Origin: Marinobacter nanhaiticus D15-8W
GTDB taxonomy: Bacteria; Pseudomonadota; Gammaproteobacteria; Pseudomonadales; Oleiphilaceae
Reading direction: 5' to 3'
Length of the DNA stretch: 64,000 bases
Assembly: GCF_036511935.1 (NCBI RefSeq)
Contig: NZ_AP028878.1
Coordinates: forward strand, 372,001 to 436,000
The translations under genes and the position numbers were made by a program. Positions 26,701 to 34,452 of this stretch are shown here, in pieces (within the stretch, counting starts at the first letter, position 1; each line of letters opens with the position of its first letter). The notes under the pieces are model-generated. The model searched no databases. It saw only the letters and a list, made by a program, of their open reading frames with translations, and had not been told where the DNA came from.

Positions 26701-29254
26701 TCGATGTGTTGGCCCGACCGGCTTCGAGGGCTGCCGGCGACCACTCGAGCAGGCGCCGATAGCTGATCCAGCTGCGGTAGAGGGAGCGAATGACCGCGTC
26801 CAGGGTGATCAGCGCTTCCTGGGGCAGGAACGCGACGACGAATAGCCAACGTTTCAGATCCCCTTTCAGGTTGCGGACCTGCTGGGAGGCCCGTCGCCGG
26901 CGCACGGTCGCATGGGCCAGCCCGACGAATCCCGTAAGGCTCGGGACCAGCAGGGTCAGCATCGCCAGCGTGGTCCAGTGAAGCGGCGAGCCCGGCAGGG
27001 CGAACCAACCCATGAGCAACAGCAACAACAGCCACGGCGACTGCAGGCTGCGCAGCAGGTTGTGAGCCAGTTGCCAGCGATGCAAACCGGACAACCGGTT
27101 GGGTCTGCGTTTCCCGTCCTCGGTGGGCACGGTCGGCCACAGCCAGGGTAGAAGCTGCCAGTCGCCCCGGATCCATCGATGCAGCCGCCGCCCATAAGAG
27201 AGGTACTCGGGCGGGTACTCCTCGTACATGACGATGTCGCTGACCAGTGCGGTGCGTCCGTGGATGCCTTCGAACAGGTCATGGCTGAGTACCGCCCCCT
27301 CTGGCACCGCATTGCGCAGGCTCGCCTCGAAGGCAGCCACATGGTAGAGACCCTTGCCGGTAAAGATGCCCTCACCAAACAGGTCCTGGTACGCGTCCGA
27401 GACGGCCAGGGTGTAGAGGTCCAGCCCTCGGTCGCCGGAGAAAATCCGTGTGAAGATATTGCGGGTCGCCGTCATGGGATTGATCTCGACGCGGGGCTGC
27501 AGAATGCTGTAGCCGTAACGCACCCTACCGGTCTCCTCGTCCCACACCGGCTGGTTCAGTGGATGGGCAATCGTGCCTATCAGGCGTCGCGCGCCATCCA
27601 CGGGCAGCAACGTATCGGCATCGAGGGTGATCACGTATCGGGCCTGCCGCAGCCACTCGACATCGCCCGCCATTTCGGTGAACGAACCGGACTCACCGGT
27701 CAGCACGTAATGGTTGAATTCCTTGAGCTTGCCGCGCTTGCGCTCCCACTCGGTCCAGATGCCGTCCTGCGGGTTAAGGCAACGCGCCCGATGCATCCAG
27801 AAGAAGGGCGCGTGACCTTCACTGATGTAGTGGTTGTTAAGCGCCTCGATACGGTCACGGAGTTCAGCCAGTAGCGCCTTGTCTCGTGACGTTCTGGCCT
27901 TGGCTGCATCGAACAGGCCCGTCAGCAAACCGAAGCGCAGTTGCTTGTCGGCGTTGGCCAGGTAATGACGCTCGAGCTGGTCAATGGCGTTCTGGATGTC
28001 CTCTTGACGGGCGATCAGCAGTGCCATGCAGACGGCCGCCTTGTGGGCGGGGTCGATACCTTCCGTGAAATCGAGTTTGTGCAGCACCCGTGTCGGCACG
28101 GTCAGCGTTGCGAGCCAGTTCACCAGGATCGAAGCCAGCACCAGGGCGGGTACGGCAACCACCAGAGCGACCCAGACAACCTGCCAGGGGCCGCCGGAAT
28201 ACACGGCATAGATCACGGGAATGACAAAGAGCAAGAGGGCCGTCAGCGACAAGGCCATGAAGTAGAGCCATTGGCTGTGAAGCGCCAGCCAGCGTGTCAG
28301 TCGGGTCGTCCAGTCAAGCCGGACATCGATTCGCTGCTCCAGTATCCGGTAGCCCTCACCCAGCAGGAAGTAACCGATGTGGTTGGCAGAAGGCGTGACG
28401 GCCAGGGTGTCGTCATCGGTGTCCCGCGCCAGGTCAAGGACGCATCGAGCGACGGCCAGCTCATCGAGTTTGCAACGTCTGGCCAGTTGCTCGACCCGGT
28501 TGCGGTAACGGTCACGGGTGCCGAAATCCATGCGGGCATAGGCGCCGGCAGGGTCTTTCTTCAACAAGGCCTCGACCTGGGATGTCCGTTCGAAAAAACC
28601 TTGCCAGTTGGCGCGTTCGAGTCGATGCAGGGTCAATATGCCATCAGCCACTACATCCCGGCTTTCGACATCAACCATACCCAGGTGCGAACTGCGGGCG
28701 ACCAGGTCAACGGACCGGCGCTGCACCGTTTCCAGTATCTGCACGATGGCCCGATAGCGTAGGAACAGGGGCAATGCCCAGAGTTCGGCCGTATTCAACG
28801 GCGCTGTCCCTTTCTGTTCGAGTACTGTGGTCTCCAGCACGTTGTTGTCGAAGCGTTGTTCGGATCGTTCGAGAGCGACACGGGCTATTTCCTGGACTCG
28901 GGTCTGCCCGGCCCGAGGCCCCGTAACAAGAACGGGCAGGTGCTCTACGAAGTCGGCTGAAAGGTCCCGGCGCACCATGTGCAGGACGCGACGTATGAGG
29001 TATTCGTTATCCAGGTACCAGTCGATCCACGGCGCCGCTGCCGACGGGTTGTTTCTCAAACGGTGGAGCTCTTTATGTGTACGGTTCAGCCGGTGACTGT
29101 AACGGTTCAGGGTCTCATCCAGGGCGCGATAGGCCAGACGTGAGCCGGGCCCGATGCTCGACAGCGGGCTCTGCCCGGCGTAGGTGGAATGCGGCGTTCC
29201 CATGTCGATACTGCCGAGCTTGCCGTGATCCTTTTGGGTGTTTTTGGTAGTCAT
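20756..29254 (-). CDS. Cyclic beta-1,2-glucan synthase-like protein (NdvB/ChvB type)
   Basis: A 2832-aa inner-membrane enzyme with the architecture of cyclic beta-1,2-glucan synthases, which use UDP-glucose to make periplasmic osmoprotective glucans. It has an N-terminal region and TM helices near 324-388. A family-84 glycosyltransferase domain carries ITLDADTLLP near 541. More TM helices lie near 735-780 and 859-904, followed by long beta-rich regions. A C-terminal GH94 phosphorylase-like domain has GGGDWNDGMNRVG near 2519, which in the family controls chain length. Size and order match Agrobacterium ChvB. Start is the ATG at 29254, overlapping the stop of the upstream usp gene (TGATG), so it is translationally coupled. 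No internal break is seen. Exact linkage of the product is inferred. Confidence 0.9.
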   Translation of the reverse strand: MTTKNTQKDHGKLGSIDMGTPHSTYAGQSPLSSIGPGSRLAYRALDETLNRYSHRLNRTHKELHRLRNNPSAAAPWIDWYLDNEYLIRRVLHMVRRDLSADFVEHLPVLVTGPRAGQTRVQEIARVALERSEQRFDNNVLETTVLEQKGTAPLNTAELWALPLFLRYRAIVQILETVQRRSVDLVARSSHLGMVDVESRDVVADGILTLHRLERANWQGFFERTSQVEALLKKDPAGAYARMDFGTRDRYRNRVEQLARRCKLDELAVARCVLDLARDTDDDTLAVTPSANHIGYFLLGEGYRILEQRIDVRLDWTTRLTRWLALHSQWLYFMALSLTALLLFVIPVIYAVYSGGPWQVVWVALVVAVPALVLASILVNWLATLTVPTRVLHKLDFTEGIDPAHKAAVCMALLIARQEDIQNAIDQLERHYLANADKQLRFGLLTGLFDAAKARTSRDKALLAELRDRIEALNNHYISEGHAPFFWMHRARCLNPQDGIWTEWERKRGKLKEFNHYVLTGESGSFTEMAGDVEWLRQARYVITLDADTLLPVDGARRLIGTIAHPLNQPVWDEETGRVRYGYSILQPRVEINPMTATRNIFTRIFSGDRGLDLYTLAVSDAYQDLFGEGIFTGKGLYHVAAFEASLRNAVPEGAVLSHDLFEGIHGRTALVSDIVMYEEYPPEYLSYGRRLHRWIRGDWQLLPWLWPTVPTEDGKRRPNRLSGLHRWQLAHNLLRSLQSPWLLLLLLMGWFALPGSPLHWTTLAMLTLLVPSLTGFVGLAHATVRRRRASQQVRNLKGDLKRWLFVVAFLPQEALITLDAVIRSLYRSWISYRRLLEWSPAALEAGRANTSTPWRYWRTMWAGPASAIVVAALFWISSPTMLIYAFPILLLWLVSPQLAFLMRRDRKLPIENIREEDRTHLRRLARRTWYFFERFVGPEDHWLPPDHFQEEPKGTVAHRTSPTNIGLLLVSNLTAYDMGYIDAQELVIRSRNTLRSMERLPRFRGHIHNWCDTHQLTTLPPAYVSTVDSGNLLGCLLALKQGLLGFEDEPALRFSQFEGLLDCVGVLEDSIEEYPDTEPRRALTQTLATIRKAVIDVRSAPTLWPGLIAVLENHLNNGVDPAVQRVLRETQSLPPSILADLRIWLERSHHHLRRLYESRNQFLPWWTLFNSRPAVTRSDLTPEQYETWQELEHRLLKAPSFHALARLDEQLQPLIEQLEDTGPDEVLPSGFQQLLQDLPAAIAKGAQAARLLLKQSRQLAETCESWFVDTDLGFLYDREKQVFRIGYNVDLGRLDDNAYDLLASEARLASFLAIAKGDVSSRHWVHLGRPLTRDEGQPLLLSWSGTMFEYLMPQLLMREPATTLLGISARGAIDHQIRYAESREVPWGISESGYYLLDGAQNYAYHAFGVPDLSLRSKKGAEDWVIAPYATFLALLWRPQAAFDNLRYLERLGMLGRYGFFEALDYTERRMELGRSHSIVRSYMAHHHGMSLVSLGISLCQQNTVSRFSRDPRVEACELFLQERLNPDVEVEYPTVGQDDDSVAATQETPPIQPWEIAPDSPMPRVHLLSNGRMNLLVSSRGGGGTTWKSDAITRWRPDSTLERWGNWLYVQDLNSRDLWSIPRAPMRGRPPREHVRFHSHCVEFQRQDRGLIQTLEITVSPWHDVELRRVTVTNHGDETRELRFTSYAEIVLADPRADSQHPAFGNLFVHSEFVSSRSLLLFERRTRDPDHHAPVVGELLMGLSGVLKPDAMETDRAAFLGRGGAIANPQALDKGAHLSGSLGYTLDPVAVLQKTIRIKPATSVQFAFLRIVGETREDVLATASRFAYWPRVQRTFEEGNAEASRDLWRNHLDSTEFRSLISLTSALLYGHPQLRAPVSVLSANRLRQANLWGMGISGDLPIVLVTIGREADIDTAHLLLKIHGFWRKRNFKVDLVLLNTGDTGYEGTTQDTVRRLLAQHNAEPYVGGRGGIFPLTADSLGAEDVVLLKTAASVVLDASAQSLSRALARLGIGESPLPRLRVRPTHASAHAITASLPPVGGLHCDNGYGGFTADGREYVITVSHRRPTPAPWINLLANRTFGSIVSESGGGFSWYQNSGENRLTPWRNDPTLDEPGECLYLRDEETGNLWAPTPNPVPHEAKYRTRHGAGYTCFEHIRHGVESRMTVFVPPDDPLKIIRVTLRNHEDRPRRLTLTYYAEWVLGARREETRPYIQPAFLREQRALIAANPYNADWPEQIAFLATDTTVHGYTTDRNEFLGRDGGLESPAALKRVGLANRVEPGRDPCAALQVHVDLPASGDQTVTFFLGAEAHFDTALAVLDRYRQPQAFTKAWKDTTDYWDQALAALTLSCPDDSVAFLFNRWLLYQTLACRIHGRSGLYQSSGAFGFRDQLQDTLALLHTRPDICRAQILAAAARQFPEGDVLHWWHPPHARGVRTRISDDLIWLPLVVSEYLNATGDTSLLDEPVPWLAGHPLEDGEAERYAVFETSPNTSSVYEHCLRVLDRANRLGPHGLPLIGGGDWNDGMNRVGLGGRGESVWLGWFLIQTLQQFAPICAARGDEASAQKLMHRASSLKESLHDRAWDGNWYRRAYYDDQTPMGSAGQPACEIDSIPQSWAVLSGAADPQRAERAMTEVWERLVRMDPGQVLLFTPPFVGRGPGQPDPGYIAAYPPGVRENGGQYTHAACWVGLAFARMGDAERASAILDCLNPVKHGDSAERIAQYQVEPYVLAADIYGEPPHVGRGGWTWYTGSAGWLYRFILEGILGIRRKSDSLQVSPCLPPHWPGYTLSYRFGRSVYHITVRRGSAPIQQEPSHIDLQDDGTEHDVIIEV

Positions 29255-30219
29255 CAATGCCCCCAGGCTTCGCGGGCAGCTTTCTCGGCAACGGTCAGGT
29301 CGATTTCATGAGGTTCTAGGTCCTGGATGACCAGCAATGGCAGTTCACCGTAGACCACGGCGTTGAGGGGTAGGGCGCCCAAGGGCCAATGGCTTACGCA
29401 GGTCTTGCCGTGGGCAGCCATGACCACAAGGTCGGACTGGCCTCTGCGTGTCGTTTCCCAGAGCGCCGTAACCGGCGAATCCCGGACCTCGACGTTTGAT
29501 TGCACGCGCAGTCCGTCGTTTTTCAATCGGTCCCCGACACGCCCCAGGTAGTCTTCAATGCGTGTGCGGAATTCAGCTTCCAGCTCGGTAACCGTCCCGA
29601 GTCGTGGATCGTCTTTCGCTATCTGGTAGTGGTGCCGCAGCGAGGGAACGAGAGAGATCAGTTCAACCGTACTTTCATTGTGACGTCCGAGCATCTCCAC
29701 CAGGGGCAATACGCACTCTGATCGGCTGCTGCCATCCAGCGGGACGGTTATCCGGTTGTAGTGGGCTTCCTGCAGGGGGTTGCACTGGTCCGTCAGGGCG
29801 CGTACCAGCAGGAATGAGACATGGGCCTGCAGGATGGACTTATGGGCGACGCTGCCGAGCATGTAGTGGCTGATACCACCAATCCCGTGACTGGTCATGG
29901 CCAGCAGGGTATGGCCGTCGCCCCGGCAAAAGTTGATGATTTGATCGGCTGGTTCGCCTTCCAAAGTCACTGTTTCGGGATGCAGTCCGAGAGCGCCCAG
30001 CCGCGATGCGATGGCATCGAGGTAAGCGGCAGCTTCGGCTCGCATGGCGTCCCAGGCCACGGGATCTGCGGGGTAGGAATCGCTGCCGCCGTTTTCATGT
30101 TGCAGGACCCGAATCAGAACGAGCTCGATGTCGAGCGTCTTGGTGAGATTTATGGCGTGAGGCAGGACCCATTCGGCCAGACAGGAGCCGTCCAGGGGTA
30201 CGACGATGCGTTGAAACAT
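29254..30219 (-). CDS. Tandem universal stress protein (two UspA domains)
   Basis: 321-aa protein with two UspA domains (about 1-150 and 155-310). The first begins MFQRIVVPLDGSCLAEW and has the ATP-loop-like SHGIGGISHYMLGSVAHKSI. The second begins NRITVPLDGSSRSE and has AAHGKTCVSHWPLGALPLNAV. Such proteins support survival under stress and often bind ATP; G2xG9GS-type motifs are only partly conserved here. It is the first gene of a two-gene unit with the glucan synthase (stop and start overlap), linking stress sensing to envelope glucan by position. Confidence 0.9.
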   Translation of the reverse strand: MFQRIVVPLDGSCLAEWVLPHAINLTKTLDIELVLIRVLQHENGGSDSYPADPVAWDAMRAEAAAYLDAIASRLGALGLHPETVTLEGEPADQIINFCRGDGHTLLAMTSHGIGGISHYMLGSVAHKSILQAHVSFLLVRALTDQCNPLQEAHYNRITVPLDGSSRSECVLPLVEMLGRHNESTVELISLVPSLRHHYQIAKDDPRLGTVTELEAEFRTRIEDYLGRVGDRLKNDGLRVQSNVEVRDSPVTALWETTRRGQSDLVVMAAHGKTCVSHWPLGALPLNAVVYGELPLLVIQDLEPHEIDLTVAEKAAREAWGH

Positions 30220-30629
30220 AGCGGTTTCCCTCGCTCAGTCCTCAGAGCACTGGCACAGGGAATGATCAGACTGCGGGCTTGATAGCGGGAGCTCCTGTAA
30301 AACGCCCGATTGACTCGTTGGTAGTGTGACGTTTCGAACCTGGTAATCCGTATTATTTTTTATAACTCCGGCGCGGAGTCATTTCAACGCTCTCTTCCTT
30401 ACAGGCCACTCATACTAGACTCAGATCAGTTTTTGCTGGAATAAAATGATCCGTTCGCTTGCGGGACCGGTTGGTCCTATTGGTTCATCCGTCGTCGCCC
30501 TTTCTTGGTATACAGGCGAAGAGGGTGCACAATTCACCGAGGTATCCGTTTGAGAAGCATTCACTCGAGAGGTACCCACGCGAATTCAGGCATCGAAATC
30601 GTTCGTCCATACAGGAAGTGGAGTTATTC
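30220..30629. other. Divergent intergenic region
   Basis: 410 bp between the usp/glucan-synthase unit (minus) and the NTF2-like gene (plus). It has an AT-rich core (about 30345-30370, TATTATTTTTTATAA) suited to promoters for both. The frame is open through the right half, but nothing indicates coding before 30630. Confidence 0.4.
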
Positions 30630-31007
30630 ATGCAGCCCAAAGATATCGTGGCGCAGTTCATCGCTGACATTCATGCCCAGCGTTTTGATGAAGCAAAGGA
30701 TTTGCTGGTTGAGGAGGGGTTCGAGTACGTGGGGCCGAACATGCGGTTCCTTAACCGCGACGACATGCTGGCCTACCAATTCGGCATGGCAGCCATCCAG
30801 AAAGACCTGATTGTCCGCCAGCTCAGTGCCGATGGCGAGCACGTGTTCGCGATCCTGGATTACCGGACCAATTTCGAGCCGATCGGGGATGTGCGGCTGG
30901 CGGTCTGGTTTCGTGTCGGGAACGACAAGATCCACACGGTCGAGGCGTTCTATAATGCGGCCGTCGTTGAGAATATGTTGGGTGGTAATCTGCCATCCGC
31001 TGGATGA
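30630..31007 (+). CDS. NTF2/SnoaL-like protein
   Basis: 125-aa single-domain protein with the cone-shaped NTF2-like pattern: a helical start (MQPKDIVAQFIADIHAQRFDEAKDLLVEEGFEYVG...), then beta strands (VFAILDYRTNF, VRLAVWFRVGNDKIHTVEAFYNA). Members include isomerases and many small-molecule-binding proteins; no catalytic pair is evident. The start ATG 30630 has GTGGAG about 7 nt upstream; the longer open frame to 30459 is not used. It stands alone in the stress region. Confidence 0.75.
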   Translation: MQPKDIVAQFIADIHAQRFDEAKDLLVEEGFEYVGPNMRFLNRDDMLAYQFGMAAIQKDLIVRQLSADGEHVFAILDYRTNFEPIGDVRLAVWFRVGNDKIHTVEAFYNAAVVENMLGGNLPSAG

Positions 31008-31176
31008 GCATAACTGCACGGGGACGCCTTGCTGACGATTATGGGTGTCTATCGCAAATATCGGTCTCCGTTTCGCCTACTGCTCATTTTCCCATCACCA
31101 GTTAATGCCCCTCGCACCCATCCGCCGTATATAGTCACTATATAGCCGCTATATATAGTCACCATCAGGTGTCCGC

Positions 31177-31206
31177 TAACCGGGACAGGTTCGATCGTCC
31201 CGGTTT
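31177..31206. repeat. REP-like palindrome related to RAYT element ends
   Basis: ACCGGGAC (31179-31186) and GTCCCGGT (31197-31204) form a perfect 8-bp inverted repeat. The left part reads AACCGGGACAG, the same core as the ends of the RAYT element at 12829-13681 (ACCGGGACAG). Just left lie two direct copies of TATAGTCAC with overlapping TATATA tracts (about 31130-31162). It could also serve as a weak terminator. Confidence 0.45.
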
Positions 31207-31245
31207 CGCCGGAGAAGCTTCTCAAGCGCCCACAAGGAGGTCGCC

Positions 31246-31905
31246 ATGGAAAGGATGAGATCGTTTGGTCACTATGTTCTGGGCCCCATTAGCACCGAAG
31301 GACTGGCAGCCGCTCTGCCTGGTGGGAGACTGGGGGGATTGATGAGTGTCTACTGGCACGAATATGTGAAAACCTGGATGTTCCGGGGTTTCCTGGGGCT
31401 GCTGATCGGTTATGGATTTAGCCGTCTGCTGTCCAATGCCTATTTTCTCGAAGCCGCCAAGCAGATGATGGCACCGCTGTTCTGGAATGTCGTGGTGGTG
31501 GTTGGACTATTCTTTGCGCTTATCGGTATTGTCGCGCACCTCGTTAAATTTACACCGCTCGCGGCGTACTTCATGAAGTCGTCCAAGGCGATCATGAACT
31601 TTGCCTCCGAAGTCGGCGCGCTGGGATTCGGCGTGGTTCTGGGGCTGATATGCATTGCCGCCTTCCAATCGGGAATGAACGAGTTCAGCGACTTTATGCA
31701 GTCGTTCGCCGGGATTGCCCTGCTCGTCCTGGTGCTTTTGCTTAACCTGATCGTCTGGTGGGTGGCCTATTGCCTGCGGGATGACACGCCCCGGCCTGAG
31801 TATTTTATCTATGTCGATCAGAACAAGGGGCTGTTGTTCATTCTCTGCATCGCCATGATCGTGTTGTTGATGGTGGCATCGACGCTGGCCACCATGGGTA
31901 CCTGA
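31246..31905 (+). CDS. Multi-pass membrane protein of unknown function
   Basis: 219-aa inner-membrane protein with about five helices (roughly 45-65, 75-100, 122-142, 148-172, 190-215). I recognise no family. A perfect AAGGAGG sits 7 nt before ATG 31246. It lies between the NTF2-like gene and an EamA exporter, all on the plus strand but with spacers above 100 bp, so co-transcription is uncertain. Confidence 0.7.
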   Translation: MERMRSFGHYVLGPISTEGLAAALPGGRLGGLMSVYWHEYVKTWMFRGFLGLLIGYGFSRLLSNAYFLEAAKQMMAPLFWNVVVVVGLFFALIGIVAHLVKFTPLAAYFMKSSKAIMNFASEVGALGFGVVLGLICIAAFQSGMNEFSDFMQSFAGIALLVLVLLLNLIVWWVAYCLRDDTPRPEYFIYVDQNKGLLFILCIAMIVLLMVASTLATMGT

Positions 31906-32015
31906 ACCCCTCACAGGTTGTTTGTACCGCCTGCCCCATTCGTGTCAGTGTCCGCCTCACTGATGGCTGGATTTTGAGGTTCTCGCCAAAAGCACGGTTA
32001 CGATGAGGGGGCGGG

Positions 32016-32885
32016 ATGACTCGATGGAGCGGGGCGCTAGTCGCATTGGCTGCATTTTGCTGGGGAGTGTCCGGCGGGATCGGCGGCATTCTGGTGGATC
32101 GGGATTGGGACCCTTTCGTGGTGTCCTTCTACCGGGGTGGCGTCGGGTTACTGATCGTTCTCTGCTGGCTTTGTCTGCAACCGCGCGGTAGCGGCCTTGG
32201 AAACCGCCGTCTGTGGTTCTGGTCGGTTGTCGCCGGCATCGGTGTGGCTGGCAACTTCACCTTTTACTTCATCAGCATCCATCACGGTAGTCTGGCGGTC
32301 GCCGCCACGCTGATGTATTGCGCGCCAGTCTTCGTCTACCTCGTCTCGTTCGCCCTGAAGCTTGAAAAGCCCAGCCTCTTCAAGTGGCTGGCGGTGTGCC
32401 TCGTACTGGTTGGGATTGTGTTGCTGACCGGTCTCTACGAAATCGATGCGGGTAGGGTGACGCCCATTAGCCTCATCACGGGCCTGCTTGCGGGTCTTTC
32501 CTATGCCATCTTCATTTTTGGTTTCAAATATGCGGCCCCACAGGGCAGCCCGCAATCCATCCTGACACTGGCATTTGCGACGCTTGCCCTGTTGCTCCTG
32601 ATACCGAGCGACTTCAGCCAAATCGTTAGCGTCCCCGGATCGCAGGACCTCTACCTGTTCGCTGGATTGGGTCTGCTTGGCGCCGGGCTTTCGTTCTTCA
32701 TATACGTCCGGGGCCTCAAACATACGCCTCCCGCCGTCGCATCGATTGTCGCCATGGTCGAGCCGGTGACCGCATCCCTGTTTGGTGTGACGATACTTGG
32801 CGAGACCTTGGAAGCCCTCCAGCTCGTCGGGATGGCCATCGTTCTTGTGACGGTGTCGGCTATGGGTGTGTTCTCGCGGAATTAA
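32016..32885 (+). CDS. EamA/DMT-family transporter
   Basis: 289-aa protein with ten membrane helices in two EamA halves: start ALVALAAFCWGVSGGIGGIL, middle LMYCAPVFVYLVSFALKLEK, end PPAVASIVAMVEPVTASLFG, the last being a strong family motif. Probable inner-membrane metabolite exporter with unknown substrate. GAGGGGGCGGG precedes ATG 32016. It is one of three EamA genes in this window. Confidence 0.87.
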   Translation: MTRWSGALVALAAFCWGVSGGIGGILVDRDWDPFVVSFYRGGVGLLIVLCWLCLQPRGSGLGNRRLWFWSVVAGIGVAGNFTFYFISIHHGSLAVAATLMYCAPVFVYLVSFALKLEKPSLFKWLAVCLVLVGIVLLTGLYEIDAGRVTPISLITGLLAGLSYAIFIFGFKYAAPQGSPQSILTLAFATLALLLLIPSDFSQIVSVPGSQDLYLFAGLGLLGAGLSFFIYVRGLKHTPPAVASIVAMVEPVTASLFGVTILGETLEALQLVGMAIVLVTVSAMGVFSRN

Positions 32886-32991
32886 GGTTCGGCCCGCCAC
32901 GGCAGTGGCTTTCTCTTTGCTCTATGTTGGGAGCCAAATCAATAGTGAACGTTACCATGACGTTTGATGTTGATATCAAGGAGGACATGCC

Positions 32992-33501
32992 ATGGCGATG
33001 TTAGAGGACATTGCGAATTACCTGACTGAGAACGAGCTCAAACTGGCCACTGCCGAATCCTGCACCGCAGGTCTGGCCATTTCCGAGCTGTCTCGTATCC
33101 CAGGTGTGGGAAAGGCTATCGATTGCGGACTCGGGGTCTATTCGCCCGAAGCCAAGAACCGCTATCTCAATGTGAGCTTCGAGACTATCGACAAGTACGG
33201 ACTGACCAGTGAAGCCGTCGCCCTGGAGATGGCAATCGGTGCACTGAATAACAACAATGCCGATGTCGCGATTGCCAACACGGGCATTGCCGGGCCCGGG
33301 GGTAGTGACGATGGCACACCCATCGGGACCGTCTGCTTCGCCTGGACGTTCCGCGTGGGCGATAGCACATACCAATATGCGGAAACCCGACAGTTCGACG
33401 GGGATCGCAATGAAGTCCGGTTGGCGGCGGCCCACTATGTGCTCGAACAAATACCGGTTTACCGTGAGAAGGCCAGTGCGGAGCACGACAGTAAGAGCTG
33501 A
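32992..33501 (+). CDS. pncC: Nicotinamide-nucleotide amidase (CinA C-terminal, PncC-like)
   Basis: 169-aa protein consisting only of the CinA C-terminal domain. TAESCTAGL and NTGIAGPGGSDDGTPIGTVCFAW are the two diagnostic blocks. PncC enzymes deamidate NMN to nicotinate mononucleotide, recycling it into NAD. A strong AAGGAGG lies upstream of ATG 32992. The next gene, 18 bp downstream, encodes NAD synthetase, so the pair makes a small NAD-salvage operon, which supports the assignment. The N-terminal competence-damage domain is absent. Confidence 0.85.
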   Translation: MAMLEDIANYLTENELKLATAESCTAGLAISELSRIPGVGKAIDCGLGVYSPEAKNRYLNVSFETIDKYGLTSEAVALEMAIGALNNNNADVAIANTGIAGPGGSDDGTPIGTVCFAWTFRVGDSTYQYAETRQFDGDRNEVRLAAAHYVLEQIPVYREKASAEHDSKS

Positions 33502-33519
33502 TAGCAAGGAGAAACGTCG

Positions 33520-34353
33520 ATGGAAAATCGTTCCAATACGGAAATCCAGAAGCACATCATCAGCCAGTTGAATGTACACCCGAGCGTTGATCCGGATGAA
33601 GAAGTGGGCCGTCGGGTAAAGTTTCTCTGCGAGTATATGGAGAAATCCGGACAGCGAACGCTGGTACTGGGTATTAGCGGTGGTGTTGATTCTACTGTTG
33701 CTGGCAGGCTGGCCCAGTTGGCGGTCGAGAGAACTCGCGACCAGGGCGGGGATGCCCGCTTCGTTGCGATGCGTTTGCCTTACGGTGAGCAGAAAGATGA
33801 GGCGGATGCCAGGCGTGCTCTCGACTATATAGCGCCGGATGAGACCCTGACCGTGGGCATCAAGGGCGCTAGCGACGCCATGCTGGCCTCGCTTGAGGAG
33901 AGTGGCCTGGAGTTTGGTGATGAAGAACACCGGGATTTTGTCCTGGGCAATATCAAGGCCCGGCAGCGCATGGTTGCCCAATACGCTGTGGCCGGCGCCC
34001 GAGGCGGTCTCGTCATTGGTACCGACCAGGGCGCGGAAGCGGTAATGGGCTTTTTTACCAAGTTCGGCGATGGTGCTTGCGACCTGACGCCGCTTGACGG
34101 CTTGAACAAGCGCCAGGTTCGTGAAATAGGCCGGGCGATAGAGGCTCCGTCTGAGCTAATAGAGAAGCAGCCCACTGCTGACCTCGAATCGTTATCTCCC
34201 CAAAAGACCGATGAATCGGTATTTGGCATCAGTTATGACGAGATCGATGATTTTCTGGAAGGTAGAGAGGTTGGTGAGACGGCTTATCGGACCATTTTCG
34301 AGGCCTATTTTAAAACTGAACACAAGCGCACGCTGCCACTCGTGCCCCAGTAA
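33520..34353 (+). CDS. nadE: NH3-dependent NAD+ synthetase
   Basis: 277-aa cytoplasmic enzyme that amidates nicotinate adenine dinucleotide to NAD+ using ammonia and ATP. The PP-loop SGGVDSTVAGRLA (near residue 50) activates the substrate as adenylate; DQGAEAVMGFFTKFGDGACDL and EKQPTADLESLSPQKTDE are also family blocks. It lacks the glutaminase domain of the longer glutamine-dependent form. It lies 18 bp after pncC with AAGGAG before its ATG. A GC-rich hairpin follows the stop. Confidence 0.93.
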   Translation: MENRSNTEIQKHIISQLNVHPSVDPDEEVGRRVKFLCEYMEKSGQRTLVLGISGGVDSTVAGRLAQLAVERTRDQGGDARFVAMRLPYGEQKDEADARRALDYIAPDETLTVGIKGASDAMLASLEESGLEFGDEEHRDFVLGNIKARQRMVAQYAVAGARGGLVIGTDQGAEAVMGFFTKFGDGACDLTPLDGLNKRQVREIGRAIEAPSELIEKQPTADLESLSPQKTDESVFGISYDEIDDFLEGREVGETAYRTIFEAYFKTEHKRTLPLVPQ

Positions 34354-34391
34354 TAACGCTTAAGGGCGTGACCGGTTTACCATTGCGGTTG

Positions 34392-34430
34392 CCCGACCCG
34401 CCCGGCTGGGTACCGGGCGGTGTCGTCGGG
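34392..34430. terminator. GC-rich hairpin between convergent genes
   Basis: CCGCCCGG (34398-34405) pairs with CCGGGCGG (34413-34420), and an outer CCCGAC (34392-34397) pairs with GTCGGG (34425-34430). It lies between convergent nadE and the Crp/Fnr gene and has no U-run on either side, so it is a candidate structural terminator rather than a proven one. Confidence 0.45.
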
Positions 34431-34452
34431 AACCTGTTGGACGACCATCGTC

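Noticed and set aside
21032..28762. Long plus-strand frames opposite the glucan synthase (for example 352 and 439 codons).
   Set aside because: They are mirror frames of a GC-rich gene, without start signals or recognisable domains.
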